Below, in pieces: positions 26,924 through 40,100 of a DNA stretch of 64,000 bases. The position numbers and the translations under genes were made by a program. The DNA comes from Metaphire vulgaris. Its lineage: Eukaryota; Annelida; Clitellata; Crassiclitellata; Megascolecidae. The notes under the pieces were generated by a model. The model was not told the origin of the DNA. It saw only the letters and a program-made list of their open reading frames with translations, and ran no database searches. Position 1 is the first letter of the stretch, and the number at the start of each line of letters is the position of its first letter. The DNA lies in NCBI GenBank assembly GCA_018105865.1, contig CM030834.1, positions 17,131,719 through 17,195,718 on the forward strand. Direction: 5' to 3'.

Positions 26924-29900
26924 GTGATGGTGATGGTGATGGTGATGCTGGGTATGGTGATGGTGATGGTGATTTTAAGTTTTAAAAGATATTTATTAAA
27001 AAGAAAAGTATGATGGTCATTGGTCAGTGATATTGGAGAAAGTGAGTTGAATATGTGATTGTGTGGTAATATAAATTACGGCATTGTATAAAATTGAATT
27101 TGATTAAATAAAATTTCTTTATATATACTTGTTCCTCATTTTTTTCTGTTCTTCACAAATGTTTGCTCAGTGTAAGAAGAAGCATATGCTGATCTGTTTG
27201 GACTTCTCAGACAACGGGACTTGTCCGCGGGGTAACAGTTGTCCTATGCAACATCCAAAAAAACAGCAAAAGTCTGACGTGTGCAAAATGGTTGCAACAA
27301 AGCCGCAGCGTAGCCTGGCTTCTGCTTGCAAAGCCAACAGCGTTACTTCAGTCAATGCATTGTGCGTTCATTTCAAGTTATTACATATCTATGACTGTGC
27401 TTATAGTTTGTGTGATAAATTTGCAGGTAGTTGTTGATTGAATACTATGTCTAAGTTGCTAAATGACTCGAAAGTGAAATGAGTTTAGCAGTATCTATCT
27501 GTAATTGTTTACTTGGGTAACTCGTGGCTAAAATGCCTTAGAAGGAAATGCTTTTGTCTTTGAGAGTTTCTTTATATTTGCTATATGTGGCAGTACCATA
27601 AGTAAGATGTGTGAGGGTATTAATACCTTAAGGTTCACATTGCTCGCTTCGCTCGCAGTGCAGGATAATACTAAAGCCCAATCATTGAATTCATGCTGCT
27701 GAACAACGTTTCAATGATGTACATATGCCACATAGCCAAGCTCTGACGCTGCAACGTGACGCGCCATCAACGCCGCGGCGTGGCGTTCACTTCCAGCGTC
27801 GCCGTTAAGCCGCGAGTTGTACACATTATGACGCTGCAATGTACGCCGTCAAACGCTTCACGTGGCCGTTAAGCTGCGTCGCCGTTAAGCTTCGCGTCGC
27901 GCCGTGTCGCGTTAAACTTCACGAAGCCTAAGGTTCCAGAACGACCAATCAGAACACTCACCCAGCCAGCCAATCAGAACGCTTGAAGATAACGAATGAG
28001 AACGTCACACAGCCAACCAATCAGAGCACTCACACAGCCAACCAATGAGAACGCTTTGAAGGTAACAGAGAGACATACAGAGCAAGGATGCCGCTCTCGC
28101 GGTGCAGGATAATACTAAAACCCAATCATTGAATTCATGCTGAACAACGTTTCAATGATGTACATACGCCACCTAGCCAAGCTCTGCGCCACGTAATAAT
28201 TAGGCCTATGTATGCGTTAAAATCACGCAACTGTGACCATTTGTGACGCTGTACACGTATTTTTGTGTACGCGTTAAAATGTACGTTAAAATTGCGCAAG
28301 TTCCTCAAGCTACGAACAATTGTTACCAATAGCAACGCTCGTTCGCGCGCTCACACCCCTCTGACGCTGCAATGACTCGACTAAACCGTGCTAAACAACG
28401 AACAATTGTTACCAATAGCAACGTCGTCTTCGAACATCGCCCACCAACGCATCGCGACGTAAGGACTAAACCGTCTACCAATAGTCAACCAATCAGAACG
28501 CTTGAAGGTAACAGACATACAGAATAAGGATTTTAATATTATAGATATATAATTATATATATTGCTGCATTCTTTGTATTTCAGTGGCGTCCAGTATTTT
28601 TGCTTTGGAGGCTTAAGTGAACGACTAGGGCATTCATAGACATGCAGCTAATATTGGCCTTTGACACATTCAAGAGTATTTGTTTATGCATTTTTAATTT
28701 GTTTTGTTAATAAGACTTTCTTGTCTGCTGTAGACATGATCCTGGCGAGCCTTCATTGTCAGATGATGACGTCACTCTTGAATGGAAGGAGAGACGTCTG
28801 CCCTCATTCATAGCACTGAATAATTCTGTTGAAAATTCTCTTCACCAAAGTACGACTGTTAGTGAGTCAGGTTTGTGAAGTGGCGGTAGACATCTTATTC
28901 ATAGTATTCTGCCCTTAGGCAGGTTTTGTATTCCAATTTCGCCATTCATTCCTGTTCATAGCTTTCTCCTTTAAGTCTTTATAGTCCTTTTCCATCATCC
29001 AGTCAAGTAGCATCTCTCGTGGTCTTCCTTTGGTCTTTTTCCCCTCTAGTTGCCCTTCTATTATTTCCCTTAGGAGTGAGTCTCCTCTCATTATATGTCC
29101 CATCCAGGTCTTTTGTCTTTTTCTTATTGTGTTGATCATCTCTATGACTAACATGTTTGTAGAACTAAAGATGAAACTTTCAGATTACAGGCGACTGGAC
29201 CCATACCTTCCATTGTCTGTCCAGAAGCTAGTCATTTGTTACTAAAATATTTCAAAAATCGCTTGAATTGACCCTGGGTTTGGTGATATTTTCTCATTTG
29301 TAGAATTTCTAGTGATATTTGCAGTAAATTTTGGTTAATAGCTAAAAGATTGCATATGAATATGTTTATATAGTGTAAACAATGACTTTATGATGGGGAT
29401 CACAATAATTTTATGATAGAGAGGAGGTTAATTATGCTGTAGTACCCCATTAGTAGTAAAAAAAAAGAACTCAGCAATGATATTTACTATGGCAGCAGTG
29501 GTGGTGATGATTATTGATTTAATAGGATGGAAGATCTCTCTTCAGCATCAGAGGTGCAAGATGCCAGCCCCAAGTCATGCATTAGGGTTGAACTGGAACT
29601 GTACTTGAACAACCGTAACAGTGATTCTGTTATGTTGAACTATTGGCAAGGCCAGGAAGGAGTATGGGCAAAATTAGCTTAGTTGGGTCAGGTTGATGCA
29701 GTTGGTTTTGGCCACCAACGCAATGTGTGAAATTGCGTTCTCTTTGTCCATTAGAGCCTTGGAGGATCAACAGTTTCACGTGGAACTTGTGCTGCAGGAT
29801 TTGTTGTGACCAGCTATAAAGCACTGGCTGAAAAATACATCTTGTCTTTTTCCTGTTGTGGTGTATTCTTGAAGTTTATTGCTGGTGTAACTTTTTTTGC

Positions 29901-31342
29901 GGAAAAATTCTGAATACAGAAGGACTTAGGTCGATAAGATTGGAGGTTGAGGGACAATATGATGGGGAATGGCTGGTTTTGGGGACGAATATTGTATATG
30001 GTCATTCTCTGATGCGATGCAGGCAGCAGTATAAAGAAATCGTTCATTTTGTTGGCTTTACAAGCTAAGCAGGATGTATTCGTTGTATTAGTTGCAGATT
30101 GAAAGTGTCTTCATCTGAATGATGATGACCCTGGATTGTTGTCTTCCTGTGAAAACTGGCATCTACAGATCTGTTGTTTTCGCTTTAATAGCGCATTAGA
30201 TTATGATAAACGAATGCATAGCGAATGAGTCTTTTCTTGTAGATATATTAGGGGTGAGTTTGATGCGATGATTTCTCGGGAAATTTGTGGGACTCAGAGG
30301 TCCTAAATATGTGGGGGGAAATGCAGAAATTTCCCATTTATGCGCTGCTTATTTTTGGAGGTTGCGGTGTTTTCTGTGAAAAAATGCTGATGAGCAATAA
30401 AACGTCATCCGGGCAGGCGATGATCCCCTGTAAATCCCAGTAAATTTATGTATATATTAGGAAAATTGCAAAAAGTGCTATGTAATGTATGTGATGAAAA
30501 TAGCTACAAATGCACATAAAATTGCCTTGTATTTGTACAGAAATTGCACACGCGGAGATAACGGCTGATGATGCGGCGCATAATCGCATCAAATTCACAG
30601 CCCTAAATGTCATATGTGTATTATTTATTAATATATTATATGGGCACGGGTAATATTAGATTGCTTTTTGATAGATAGTATAATAGATTGAGGTGTGGTA
30701 ATTATATAAAGTAATGTTTAATGATCTAAAAGTATTTGAAGATATGGCCAAGCAGTGGCGTAGCCAAGGGGGTTTTGGGGTAAAACCCCTCTTGGCTGTT
30801 TGCATTGTAGGGAAGGTGGGAGTTTTGGGGGTTAAACCCCCCTTTGGCAACCAAACAACTTTTTATTACGATCACTATCTAGTGTACACGCTCATTTACC
30901 TATATATTTTAATATATTTAAATTATTGAAACAATGTAATGGCTGATTACCTTTTTTGCTTGCTTGTCAGGATTTTTCTGTGCTGCTGTTAATCAAATCA
31001 TGGAGTTATGATAACCTTTTTTTTGGTTGTCAGAATTTTCTGAAGTTGACAGTCATGGGAACCATAGCCCCTCCCTTTGAAAAATCCTGGCTGCGCCACT
31101 GTAGCAAGTGCATTACTCCTGTATTACAATTTTGAGTATTTATTTACACTCAGAATTAACAGTTGTTGCCAAATGATCTTCATTTATTGTAATAAGTCTG
31201 AATAATAATAATTGCTGGCTTCTTTTTGTGTATTTCAATAGATAACTCTAAAAGCTTGATCATTCATCCGAGGCTTAAAACGTACGATGCTCGTATCAAA
31301 GTGGTGGAGTCAATTATTCAACAGAGTTCTCAAAATTTATAG
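21304..31342 (+). CDS. ZC3H3: Zinc finger CCCH domain-containing protein 3 (10 coding exons, 649 aa)
   Basis: Exons: 21304-21361, 21762-22637, 23252-23393, 24459-24529, 24700-24742, 25266-25409, 26146-26341, 27171-27361, 28734-28861, 31242-31342. All are GT-AG and phase-consistent, from ATG at 21304 to TAG at 31342. Five CCCH fingers lie at residues 416-435, 443-460, 470-487, 497-515 and 519-538. Spacings are C-x8-C-x5-C-x3-H (first and fifth), C-x7-C-x4-C-x3-H (second and third) and C-x7-C-x5-C-x3-H (fourth). Five fingers in this order match ZC3H3 (fly Smicl). A short charged N-terminus, repeated KYKLV-like basic motifs, the post-finger motif RRLPSFIAL and a C-terminal IIHPRL also match. Family members associate with the cleavage/polyadenylation machinery and are needed for mRNA 3' processing and export. 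Introns hold a hAT MITE (intron 2), a Helitron-like unit (intron 8) and another MITE (intron 9). Confidence 0.94.
22690..22747. repeat. (ATT)n microsatellite
   Basis: Uninterrupted att units in ZC3H3 intron 2. Confidence 0.95.
22900..23093. mobile_element. hAT MITE in ZC3H3 intron 2
   Basis: 194 bp with inverted ends caatgttccctctaa and ttagagggaacattg. Flanking 8-mers atggcagg and gtggcagg match at 7 of 8. The interior is rich in gcgc motifs. Confidence 0.85.
26570..26974 (+). mobile_element. LINE 3' fragment with GAT/GGTGAT tail in ZC3H3 intron 7
   Basis: Decayed frames read QRKINFFRHVCRMED and RGRPRRVFG, the same signature as at 1-500. The simple-sequence tail spans 26845-26974 (gatgat, then ggtgat units). 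Confidence 0.7.
27641..28545 (-). mobile_element. Helitron-like element, two tandem units, in ZC3H3 intron 8
   Basis: Read on the minus strand it begins A|TCTATAATATTAAAATCC at 28545, a Helitron-like 5' terminus inserted after an A. The segment holds two related units: an 88-bp block at 27658-27745 recurs at 28102-28186 with a 3-nt indel and three substitutions. The motif gaaggtaacag near cataca is also repeated. Each unit is preceded on the plus strand by a GC-rich hairpin-like run (gctcgcttcgctcgc; ccgctctcgcgg), where a Helitron 3' hairpin would lie. I did not find a clean CTRR end. No Rep/helicase ORF, so non-autonomous if real. Confidence 0.5.
28915..29160 (-). mobile_element. LINE 3' coding fragment (minus strand) in ZC3H3 intron 9
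   Basis: About 80 codons in one frame: RKRQKTWMGHIMRGDSLL then GRPREMLLDWM, the C-terminal domain shared by the LINE fragments in this window. It starts just after exon 9. Confidence 0.75.
30753..31101. mobile_element. hAT-like MITE in ZC3H3 intron 9
   Basis: 349 bp; starts cagtggcgtagccaag and ends ggctgcgccactg (inverted). The flanks tggccaag and tagcaagt can be aligned only with an indel, so the duplication is weak. Related ends occur at 57210 and 62350-62645. Confidence 0.65.
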
Positions 31343-31627
31343 ATACACCAGTCAACCATATTTTTATGTGTCTGTCTTTACCTGATATTCTTTGATCTAT
31401 TAATGTTTTTATGCTACATTAATAGACAATAATAAGCCCGTCAGCTCATAGATTCTCAGGTAAGTGAAATACTTCATCTCGGTTGTATGCATTACAACAG
31501 TTCACATGGACAGTAGGTTTAGGGATGTCATATGTGTTCTTGATTAGTTTTTGATTGAATTATTTTTTTGTTGATTGATATTATTAAAGCAGACTCTTTC
31601 CTGTCCGCTACTGAAAAGTGTTGGTAA

Positions 31628-31633
31628 AATAAA
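31628..31633 (+). terminator. Candidate polyadenylation signal for ZC3H3
   Basis: AATAAA about 285 nt after the ZC3H3 stop codon; no transcript evidence. Confidence 0.4.
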
Positions 31634-32629
31634 TGTTATATTGACTTCGACAAACAATGCAATTGCAATATTTGATCACTAAATGTTCTATAAGCCATAA
31701 TCCTCTGACAGTCACCACGAATTTTTGTGTTTAAATTTAACTTGGCTTTCACCTAGAACCTGGGTAGTCCAAACCTTCAGTGACTCCAATCAATTATATG
31801 GGGTTTGACCAATCATGTTCTGTATTGGGTTATACATTGTAAGTGTTAAAGTGTGGTTTTCACACCGGGCAGACCCTACTGAACCATTTTAAACTCCTAC
31901 CTTATATAGTATAATTTTATTATTATATGAGGCATGTAGCCTACAAGAAAAACAAGCAGTAGGCCCCCCCCCTACTAGCAAATACTGTGACGTGCTTCTA
32001 AAGTTGATTAGCTAAAATTGATATAAACATCCAGTAATATTAATAATGCACTTTTATCATGTTGGCACCAGTTGCTATATATAATCTTCAGAAGGCATTG
32101 ATTGATGGTAGTCAAAAGGCTCGATAAACATCATGTCCTGGCCTGGGTCCGATATATTGGAAGTCTGCTAGGCCTGCACCTTGGTTTAACCGCCCTGTGC
32201 TGATTTTTATAGTCAGAACTGGAATCCACTATACTTTCCATTGTGACTAACAAGCTAAGTGTTTGTGAATAGTCCATTCCAAACTAGATTACTATAATTA
32301 ACTCCTACTAGGCTATAACCTTCCAAGTCACTGCACTAACTTAAAATTTCCGAGCACTTCCAATACAAGATAATGATTACATACAGTTTGCTTAATTCAT
32401 CAAAACCGGTCGACCTGCAAAACATCTTCGTGCCTCAACCTTCTGGGCCTACACGATTGTGAACTCCAGTGTTTTATCCAGACTTTGGGGTGGGGCAGAA
32501 TGGACTTGGCTGGAGGGAAAGAGACAGAGTTCAATGCAAAAATGTGTCAGTGCTGGGATTTTTGTGGTGAGTGGGGGGAATCTCCCTCTATCATGCCTGT
32601 ATTAAACACTGGTATACAAAAAATTCCAG

Positions 32630-33000
32630 CCAAAGGAAACCTTGGTGCAAAAAGTGATACAGACTATTACAGAGAAAACTGCGTCTCTTTGGACATATGT
32701 TTTTGTCGTATGAAAGATAATAGAAAGATCAAGACTGATGCTGAGAATAATGGATGATTTCAACAAGAAAGTAAGGAAGGCCACAAGGAATGCTGTGATG
32801 ACATTTGTGATTGGTTTGGAAAATGCCTGCAAAGAACTATGTCACATGGCTGTGAACAGAAACTATTGGGACAAAACCAGTGATTGTATCAGACATCAAC
32901 GGGCGCTGAGGCCACGGTTATTGATGATGATGATGATGATGATGATGATCAGATGATCAGATGATCAGATGATGATGATCAGATGATGATGATGATGATC
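32630..33000 (+). mobile_element. LINE 3' fragment ending in (GAT)n
   Basis: Decayed C-terminal LINE frame (vestige of the GH..RM signature, e.g. GHMFLSYERE-like text) followed by tandem gat/gatcagat at 32920-33000. Recognised mainly by its tail and similarity in layout to the other fragments, so moderate certainty. Confidence 0.45.
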
Positions 33001-33001
33001 T

Positions 33002-33310
33002 CGTATCGCACTTTCACTTCACGCCCGTTCAATCAGTCGTCTCTCAAAATCTGCAACAGAACTTTGGGACTATTGAGTCCCAAACAGGGATATTTCTAGG
33101 ATTGTGAATTTTGGGGGTGTCGACCTCAAATTGGGGTGTTAGGGGGTGTAAAAACATCCCTGGTCCCAAAGTCTTGCTTTCCTTCGCAGCATACGACATG
33201 TCGGACATGGTCAAACAATAAGTTCATCTAATTATTTCATTATCTCCGCAAGCCTTTAGGTCTAAACTTAAAACCTTCCTATTCCAAAAGTCATTTCCTC
33301 CGTAGGTAGG
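33002..33310 (+). mobile_element. CR1/L2-like LINE 3' end split by MITE
   Basis: On either side of the MITE the frames read FNQSSLKICN.TLGLL and KLKTFLFQKSF (with frame changes), the common end of CR1/L2-type ORFs. Similar 3' text occurs at 20395-20475. Confidence 0.5.
33085..33162. mobile_element. 78-bp hAT micro-MITE, perfect 8-bp duplication
   Basis: Starts cagggatatttctaggattg and ends aaaaacatccctg. The duplication gtcccaaa is perfect at 33077-33084 and 33163-33170. A 171-bp relative is at 54300-54470. Confidence 0.88.
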
Positions 33311-34158
33311 CCTATTTAGAGGTTAAAAGTTTTTGGAAGTTATAGTAGAGGGAGCACTAAATAACTAAAAAAGAATAGTTATGTTGACACAGAGCAATGG
33401 GAAACATGGTTTTGAGAAAATTAATGTTCTGAAGAAAACGTTAGCTTACAACTTTACAAGTCAAATAAATTTGACTGTTTATTTAGTAAATAAATTGAAG
33501 AGAGCGGGTCACGCTGACACTGCCAGCAAGCTACAAGTATGTATAATTACTTACTAGCATAGACAATTGGAGCGGCTAAACGCGGGAATCAGATATCTCT
33601 GGGCGATACTTGGGAGATAATTGGGAGCATTTGAAGCTTTTTTGTTGACAATAATTTTACTATTTTGCATGAATTTCTGTGTTGTCCTAAAGCGAGTAAG
33701 TAGCGACGACTTACTTCCTTCAGTAATATTTGATAAGTCAATTTTCGTTTATGACTTTTAAGAATCTATGTAAGAAATTGTGAATTTTTACCGGGTGTGA
33801 TTTGCCACCAAGCCTAAACCATTTGTGTGATTCGTGAGGCCCTCGATCGCTATATTTCCTAATTATCATTTCAAATAAGAGCTTCAAGTGTATTTGGGTT
33901 CGGAGTTTATTGTACGATCTCTTCTGAGCGAGTTATTAAAAGCGTTGAAACAAAAGGGGCGCCGTTAAATAAATGATCAGTCATACGACTTCTGTAGTGC
34001 CATTAAATGCAAGACTTGAGAGTCGAGTCTTCTGTTACTGGTAATAGATTTTATTTTATTTGGCAGCATATTCAGTTCTTTCAGAAAGCAATCGTATTGA
34101 TTATTTGTTGTAGGCGAAATCATTATTACAGTAATTGGTATTAAACTCGACGGCAGCC

Positions 34159-37100
34159 ATGGAAGTCACAGAAGCAAATTTGCAAAATCTTGCCCAATAC
34201 CTTCAGCACACTCTTTCTCCAGACGTAGCAGAAAGACGTAATGGTATGTTTTCACTTGCTTCTTTTAGATGACCAACTAAAATTGAGTTCCTTAAGTCAC
34301 CATCGGTATAGTTTATCATTAAGGTACATTAGACCAAACACTTTTTACATGAAAACCCTTACAAATTAACGATATGGCCACGGGCATCCACGCCAAATAA
34401 GGGCTTCCAAATTGTCTTGGTGACCTTTTTCGTGCCCGTTAGCACCTAACACCGTGGTGGCGGGGACATCCAAATTAAACTTGGGCCTGGGTGTCCATCA
34501 GTCTTGGCATGCCACTGTTCTTAGGACTAGAGACCAAGACAGTATAACGAAATAGTTTAAGTGTTGTTATAGCATATGTATTTTATTTGATAATTTGTTG
34601 ACCTTTGATGAAATGATAATGATCATTTTGCTGTATTCATGCTTTTGTTATCTAGCGGAGAAATTTCTTGAGACAATTGAACATACACAGAATTATTCGT
34701 TGCTTCTTCTTGGATTACTTAATAAAGAGGATGTACCTCTGCATTTGCGTGTTAGCGCTGGAATTACTTTGAAAAACTTTGTAAAACGCAATTGGCCCTT
34801 GGTAAGTGACCAGAATTTTCAGACGTTTTATTTTTTATAAGAATATTGTTCATGTATATTGTAGTAAATGCTAAACAACTGTGGATGCTATGTTCTGCAT
34901 ACTGGTAATTACATTTTTGCATATATTTTTGGATGCCTTTGCTCATAAAATGCAAGGGTACTCTTGCACCCATGGAACATAAACAGTTAAACACCTTACA
35001 CCCAACGAACATGAAGAATTGCCTAAATAGGCATTTGTTTATTATATGTTTATGTTTGATGATATTCATCATTTTTACAGAGGTGCATACACTGAATTGG
35101 TATATTTACAGGGTGTGCCAATAAATCCTGCTAGATTTTGAAACGATATTTTTGTTTCCTTCATACCTTAAATATTAAGAAAGTTTCATCGCTTCAAAAT
35201 TGAGCGGGTTTTATTGGCACGCCCTGTAGTTATGCTCATGTAATGTCTGGCAGTTAAAACTGGAAACTCAAAATGAGGGTACAAACATTGGTGCTTAACA
35301 GACAGGTTGCACTTTCTAAAGTGACTAAGCAATATGTTGATTTGTAGCAGTGCTGCATTGGTGCAGTTACTTGCAAATGCTTTTTTGCTACAGACAGAAG
35401 ATGGAGTTGACAAAATCCATGCGAATGATCGAAACATAGTGAAGGAGTCAATTATTGGTCTGATGCTTAGAAGCCCAGAACAGATTCAAAAACAGGTGAA
35501 GTTCTGATTTGCTTCTTTCCTACCTTGGCTTTGTTATGGCACTATATTAGTCTCAGATAATAAAAAACATTATTTGATATGTCTTATGTTAGAAGATTCC
35601 ATTATATCTGAGAAAAACTGTTGAATTTGATTCCTTTCGAAACAAGCGGCTGACATGCATGTAAGTAAGTAAAGTCCTTCCCGAGCACTTTAGGCTAGCC
35701 TCAAGGCTCATAGGGCGGCGCTGATCTCCGTTACCAAGGCCCTCAGCCAGGCGACTGGTGCAAGGTTACATGATATGGGGCCAGTGTTCTCATGCAATGC
35801 GCATGTTTACTTCGCGGATTAATCCGCTACTCATTTGCCATCGCCATCTGGTGACATGCTTGACAATGCTGGAAATGCAAAATTATTTGACAAAGACTTT
35901 GACAAGTTTTTGTGATATGGATGTCTGACAGAGATTATGGAAACATGAGGCTGTCTGAAGATGTGTTTTGAATTCAATATTCTATTCAGTGTAGCTCATT
36001 CTCCTGAATAATGCTTATTTTCAATACAATATTATCTGTTAATATAGCTTGTATGGTCAGGTCAGGTCAGGTCTTTGTCCTCCAGCTGTGTCTAGCTATT
36101 GACTTCTCCATGACATTTTTCCAAAGTTCTCTGTCCTTAGCTAATTTTACCCACCAATTCACTGCTCAGTCCTTGGCTTTGGAAAAAAAATATTCAGAGA
36201 CTTAAACCTTCATAAATCCGGTGTATAACTTTTGGCCTCCCGGCTTAAAGAATGGAATCTTTTTGATACAAAAGTCAAATCAGATCTATATAGCCCTCAC
36301 TAATTAAGACTAAAGAGGTATTGGTACATCTCTACCAAATGGCTAACCATTGGTTATATGAATGATATTGAATTGAATTGATATAATTTATTTGTTCTGT
36401 CCTTCAGATATTTCCTATTAGGAGGACCTCATATGGTCATAATCTTGCATTCTTCTAGATGAGCTTGACATTCCTGGCATAATGTGCTAATGTCAAAAGA
36501 GTCTTGGAATATTTTGCAGATATGCTTTTAGTAGTGACTGACCAATAATTTGTGATATTTGTCTTGTAGCTGAGCGATACTATAAGCATAATTGGAAAAG
36601 AGGATTTTCCTGATAAATGGTCGGGCCTAATGCCAGAATTGGTGAGCAAGTTTACTACAGGAGACTTCAACATCATTAATGGTGTACTGCGGACTGGTCA
36701 TTCTCTGTTCAAAAAGTAAATAATCAATTATTCTGACCATTTTGTATGCTGTCTGTTTTAATGGTTGTTGTGCAGCTATATTTGATATGCGATCAGATGA
36801 GGTGAAGTCAGGCATTCTTCATTTCTGTGAGAAGAATACATTTTTCTGTGGTGTTGCTTCATGAACATTTAGTGAAACTGACAAAATTTAAACATGGCTG
36901 AAGTAATTAGTGTATCATTATGCTTTCCCCATTTGTCGCTTATCTGGCTGTTGGGTAAGATTAGTATAATTTAGTTATTATGCACTATGTAGGATTGATA
37001 GGGATTTTATGTGGCAGAGAGGATGCGGTTGAATAGTGGCGGAGTTCTTGCATCAATCAGAGGGTTGCAGCTTTTGATCTGACCCTTGCCACTGCAACCT

Positions 37101-40100
37101 TTGACAGGTTGTTCACCCCATTTGTCTGTGATCGAGGAAAAGGGAAACAACCCCACTCATCTCTCCCCTTGGTGGTGTAAATTTGCCTAGACCTGCCTTT
37201 GGGAAGAGAACTCATTATTATTTGGAATATGTAATATAATGATAATAACATAATAGTGCTTCGCTAGTGCCATTTCTAATGCTCAAGGGTATTGATTGAT
37301 GGTACTTCAAATCCATCTGCAAAAGGCCAGATCATTCCAGAGATCAGCTAGAGGGAAATGGCAAGACAGACTATGGAGGAAATGCTAATTGGAAGAGTTG
37401 TGTTTTAAGCCTAGATCTGAAAATACTCAGTTTATTGAAAGACCTGACAACCAGTGGGAGAGAGTTCCAGATTTTGGACCAGAATACATTGCTGTTTTCT
37501 AACATACAAATAAGAATACTTATGTTTTATTTCATAGGTATCGCCATGAGTTCAAGTCAGAGAAGCTGTGGCGAGAGATAAAATTTGTCTTGGACAATTT
37601 TGCGATGCCACTGACACAGTTATTTCGTGTGGGTGGAGTAATTTTAATAGTCTTACTTCAGAACTGGTTTTTAGAAAATGCAGTTTGTTTATTTGATTTT
37701 ATGTTGTTTTGTGGATTTTGAAGTTTCCAAATGAAAACTGATTGTCATTGCAGAGTTTAAGTTTCTTCAGTTTGATGTAAATCCAGTGATGAATTATGAA
37801 TATGTGTTTGTCAGTTGCTCAATAGAATATGTGACAAGTTTCTCTTTCTATTTCAAGCTGCTGTATGCAATGCATCTTCATTTTAGGAGACACGGCTTGG
37901 TTTTGTAAAAATTTCCGTTCTTTCATGTTTTGCCTATTACGCAGAAAGTTGTAAAACAGTATTTTAATAGTTCCATTTTTCTGAGTTGTATGCAAGCATT
38001 TCCAGTTTAAACGAGCTGCAGGAAATTGGTTTTAGCCTTGTAATTGATGGGCTTCTTGCATTTTATTTTACTAAAGTATGGCAGTTTTATTCTTTCATAA
38101 GCAGTTGAATTTTTGCAAATTACTGATACTTGCACTATTTTCTTTTTGCTTTTCTGTGTTTCTTATTTAGGCTACTATGGAGCTGACAGTTACGCACGCT
38201 GAAAATGTTGCCGCACTGAAAGTCATTTATAGTTCTCTGCTCCTCATCTGTAAAATTTTCTACTCACTTAATTATCAGGTATACGACTGATGTTTTGTTT
38301 GTCTAATGTTAATTCTTTTTATTAATATATCAGGTTTTGTTTATAATATATCTTAGTCTGTGCCTGACTTAATATATGATTGCTTTGGAGTTTCTAATGA
38401 ATGTTATCACCTTTTATGTTTAAGGATCTACCTGAATTTTTTGAAGATAACATGGAAACTTGGATGAAACATTTCCATACGTTGCTAACTGCAAACGTTC
38501 CACTTCTTCGCACAGAAGTATCAAATATTAATAGCAATAATAATTATGCACTTTTATAGCACCTTTTCTAATATTTAGAGGTATCAATTGATGGTACTCC
38601 ATGTTCAGACCACAAGGAACCAGTTATATTCCAGATTTTGGTCAATGATTTTGGTCAGCAGGGACGACTATGAAGGAAAGAGATTTGTTTAAGCCTAGAG
38701 CAGGGGTCGCCAACCTACGGCACGCGTGCCATACGTGGAACGCGTAGCGATTTTCAGTGGCACGAGAAAGACCAACAATTTATTTATGTTCTGTGCTCTA
38801 ATTAAGCAGCGATGTAATTAATTGAAGACCAAATTTCTTTCTATAATATTTGTTGTACATATGAGTGCTTATAAACCTTATAAAAAAATCTTATAGCCCT
38901 ATATATTTAATATAATTCATAAAAATATGGTACGATTGATAGGTTGTTGGTGCGCTGAATAAATTAGAAATCCAACTTTGACACACTATTGCCAAAAGGT
39001 TGCCGACCCCTGGCTTAGAGGACTTTGAAGGTGTGACATTTCTGGAAAAAACTATTGTCAATTTAGTTCTTTGTATGAATATTATGCATTCTCTTGCTTA
39101 GTTTGGTCTTTGTTGTGAATGTCCTATTGTTGTTAAATGTTAAGACATCAATATATTTTCGTTAAGCATTTCTGCTCATCCATTTATCTGTAAAATTTGA
39201 ATTGAGTTAGGAATTGTATTTTGGCAATTGAATTCTTCTGAACAAAGGTGATTTGCCATTTGAGATTCAAGGTTTTAGTTTTTGTTATTTACGGGTTGTA
39301 ATCGAAGATATGAGGCCTGTGATTAAAAAGTTGGGTTCATCCATGACTGATTTGAATTAATACTGGGGCTTTGGTTATGCAGACTTAAATGGAACTGTCT
39401 GAATTATTTGTTCTATACAGGACAAGGAAGAGCCTGGATTGATTGAACAACTGAAGACACAGATCTGTGATAATCTTACATTGTATGCACAGAAGTACGA
39501 TGAGGAGTTTACATCCAGTGTCCCTATTTTTGTGAATGACGTCTGGCAACTTCTCATAAATACTGGAGTTGAAGTGAAATATGATCTGGTAATATTACCA
39601 TTTTAATGGTTTATATAACTTTTTCTCTAATCCTGTTCTGTTGTATTTAAAGCATATGCCAATAATTTACTTTGTATCTTTACAAAAGTTCTTGTTGTAG
39701 ATCTGTGTCTACTTAATATTAAAGTAAAACTGTATCAACTTGGGCTTGGATAACATGGACCCTCAGTTAACACTGTTTATTTAGACTGAGCGTGGCTCAA
39801 TGGGCTTGTTTTGAATCACTCTTTGTGGACTTTTGGTTATCGTGAACACTTTTTCCAGTCCTCTGAAGTCTAGGGGTCAAAGGGGCTTCATTGTATTGCC
39901 CATACATGCTACAGTGGTTTGCAAAAGTCTGAAACCAACGAACAAAGTGTAGTTTTTCAACTGTCACAGCCCCTAGCAGTGCAAGGATTTAGATAAATAT
40001 ATTTGCAGAAGCATTGCTTTATAAATTCATGGGTTAGTTGTACTTATACATGTATATGTACTTTATATTGCTGTGCAATAGCCCTTTACATAAGCCTTGC

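Larger units (their letters stand above)
31343..34158. other. Spacer between ZC3H3 and CSE1L
   Basis: Holds the ZC3H3 3' UTR, a LINE fragment with GAT tail (32630-33000), CR1/L2 debris split by a 78-bp hAT MITE (33002-33310) and, in the last ~700 bp, the presumed CSE1L promoter and 5' UTR. No other coding gene was seen. Confidence 0.5.

Noticed and set aside
26785..26985. Poly-Asp ORF
   Set aside because: Translation of the GAT tail of a LINE fragment.
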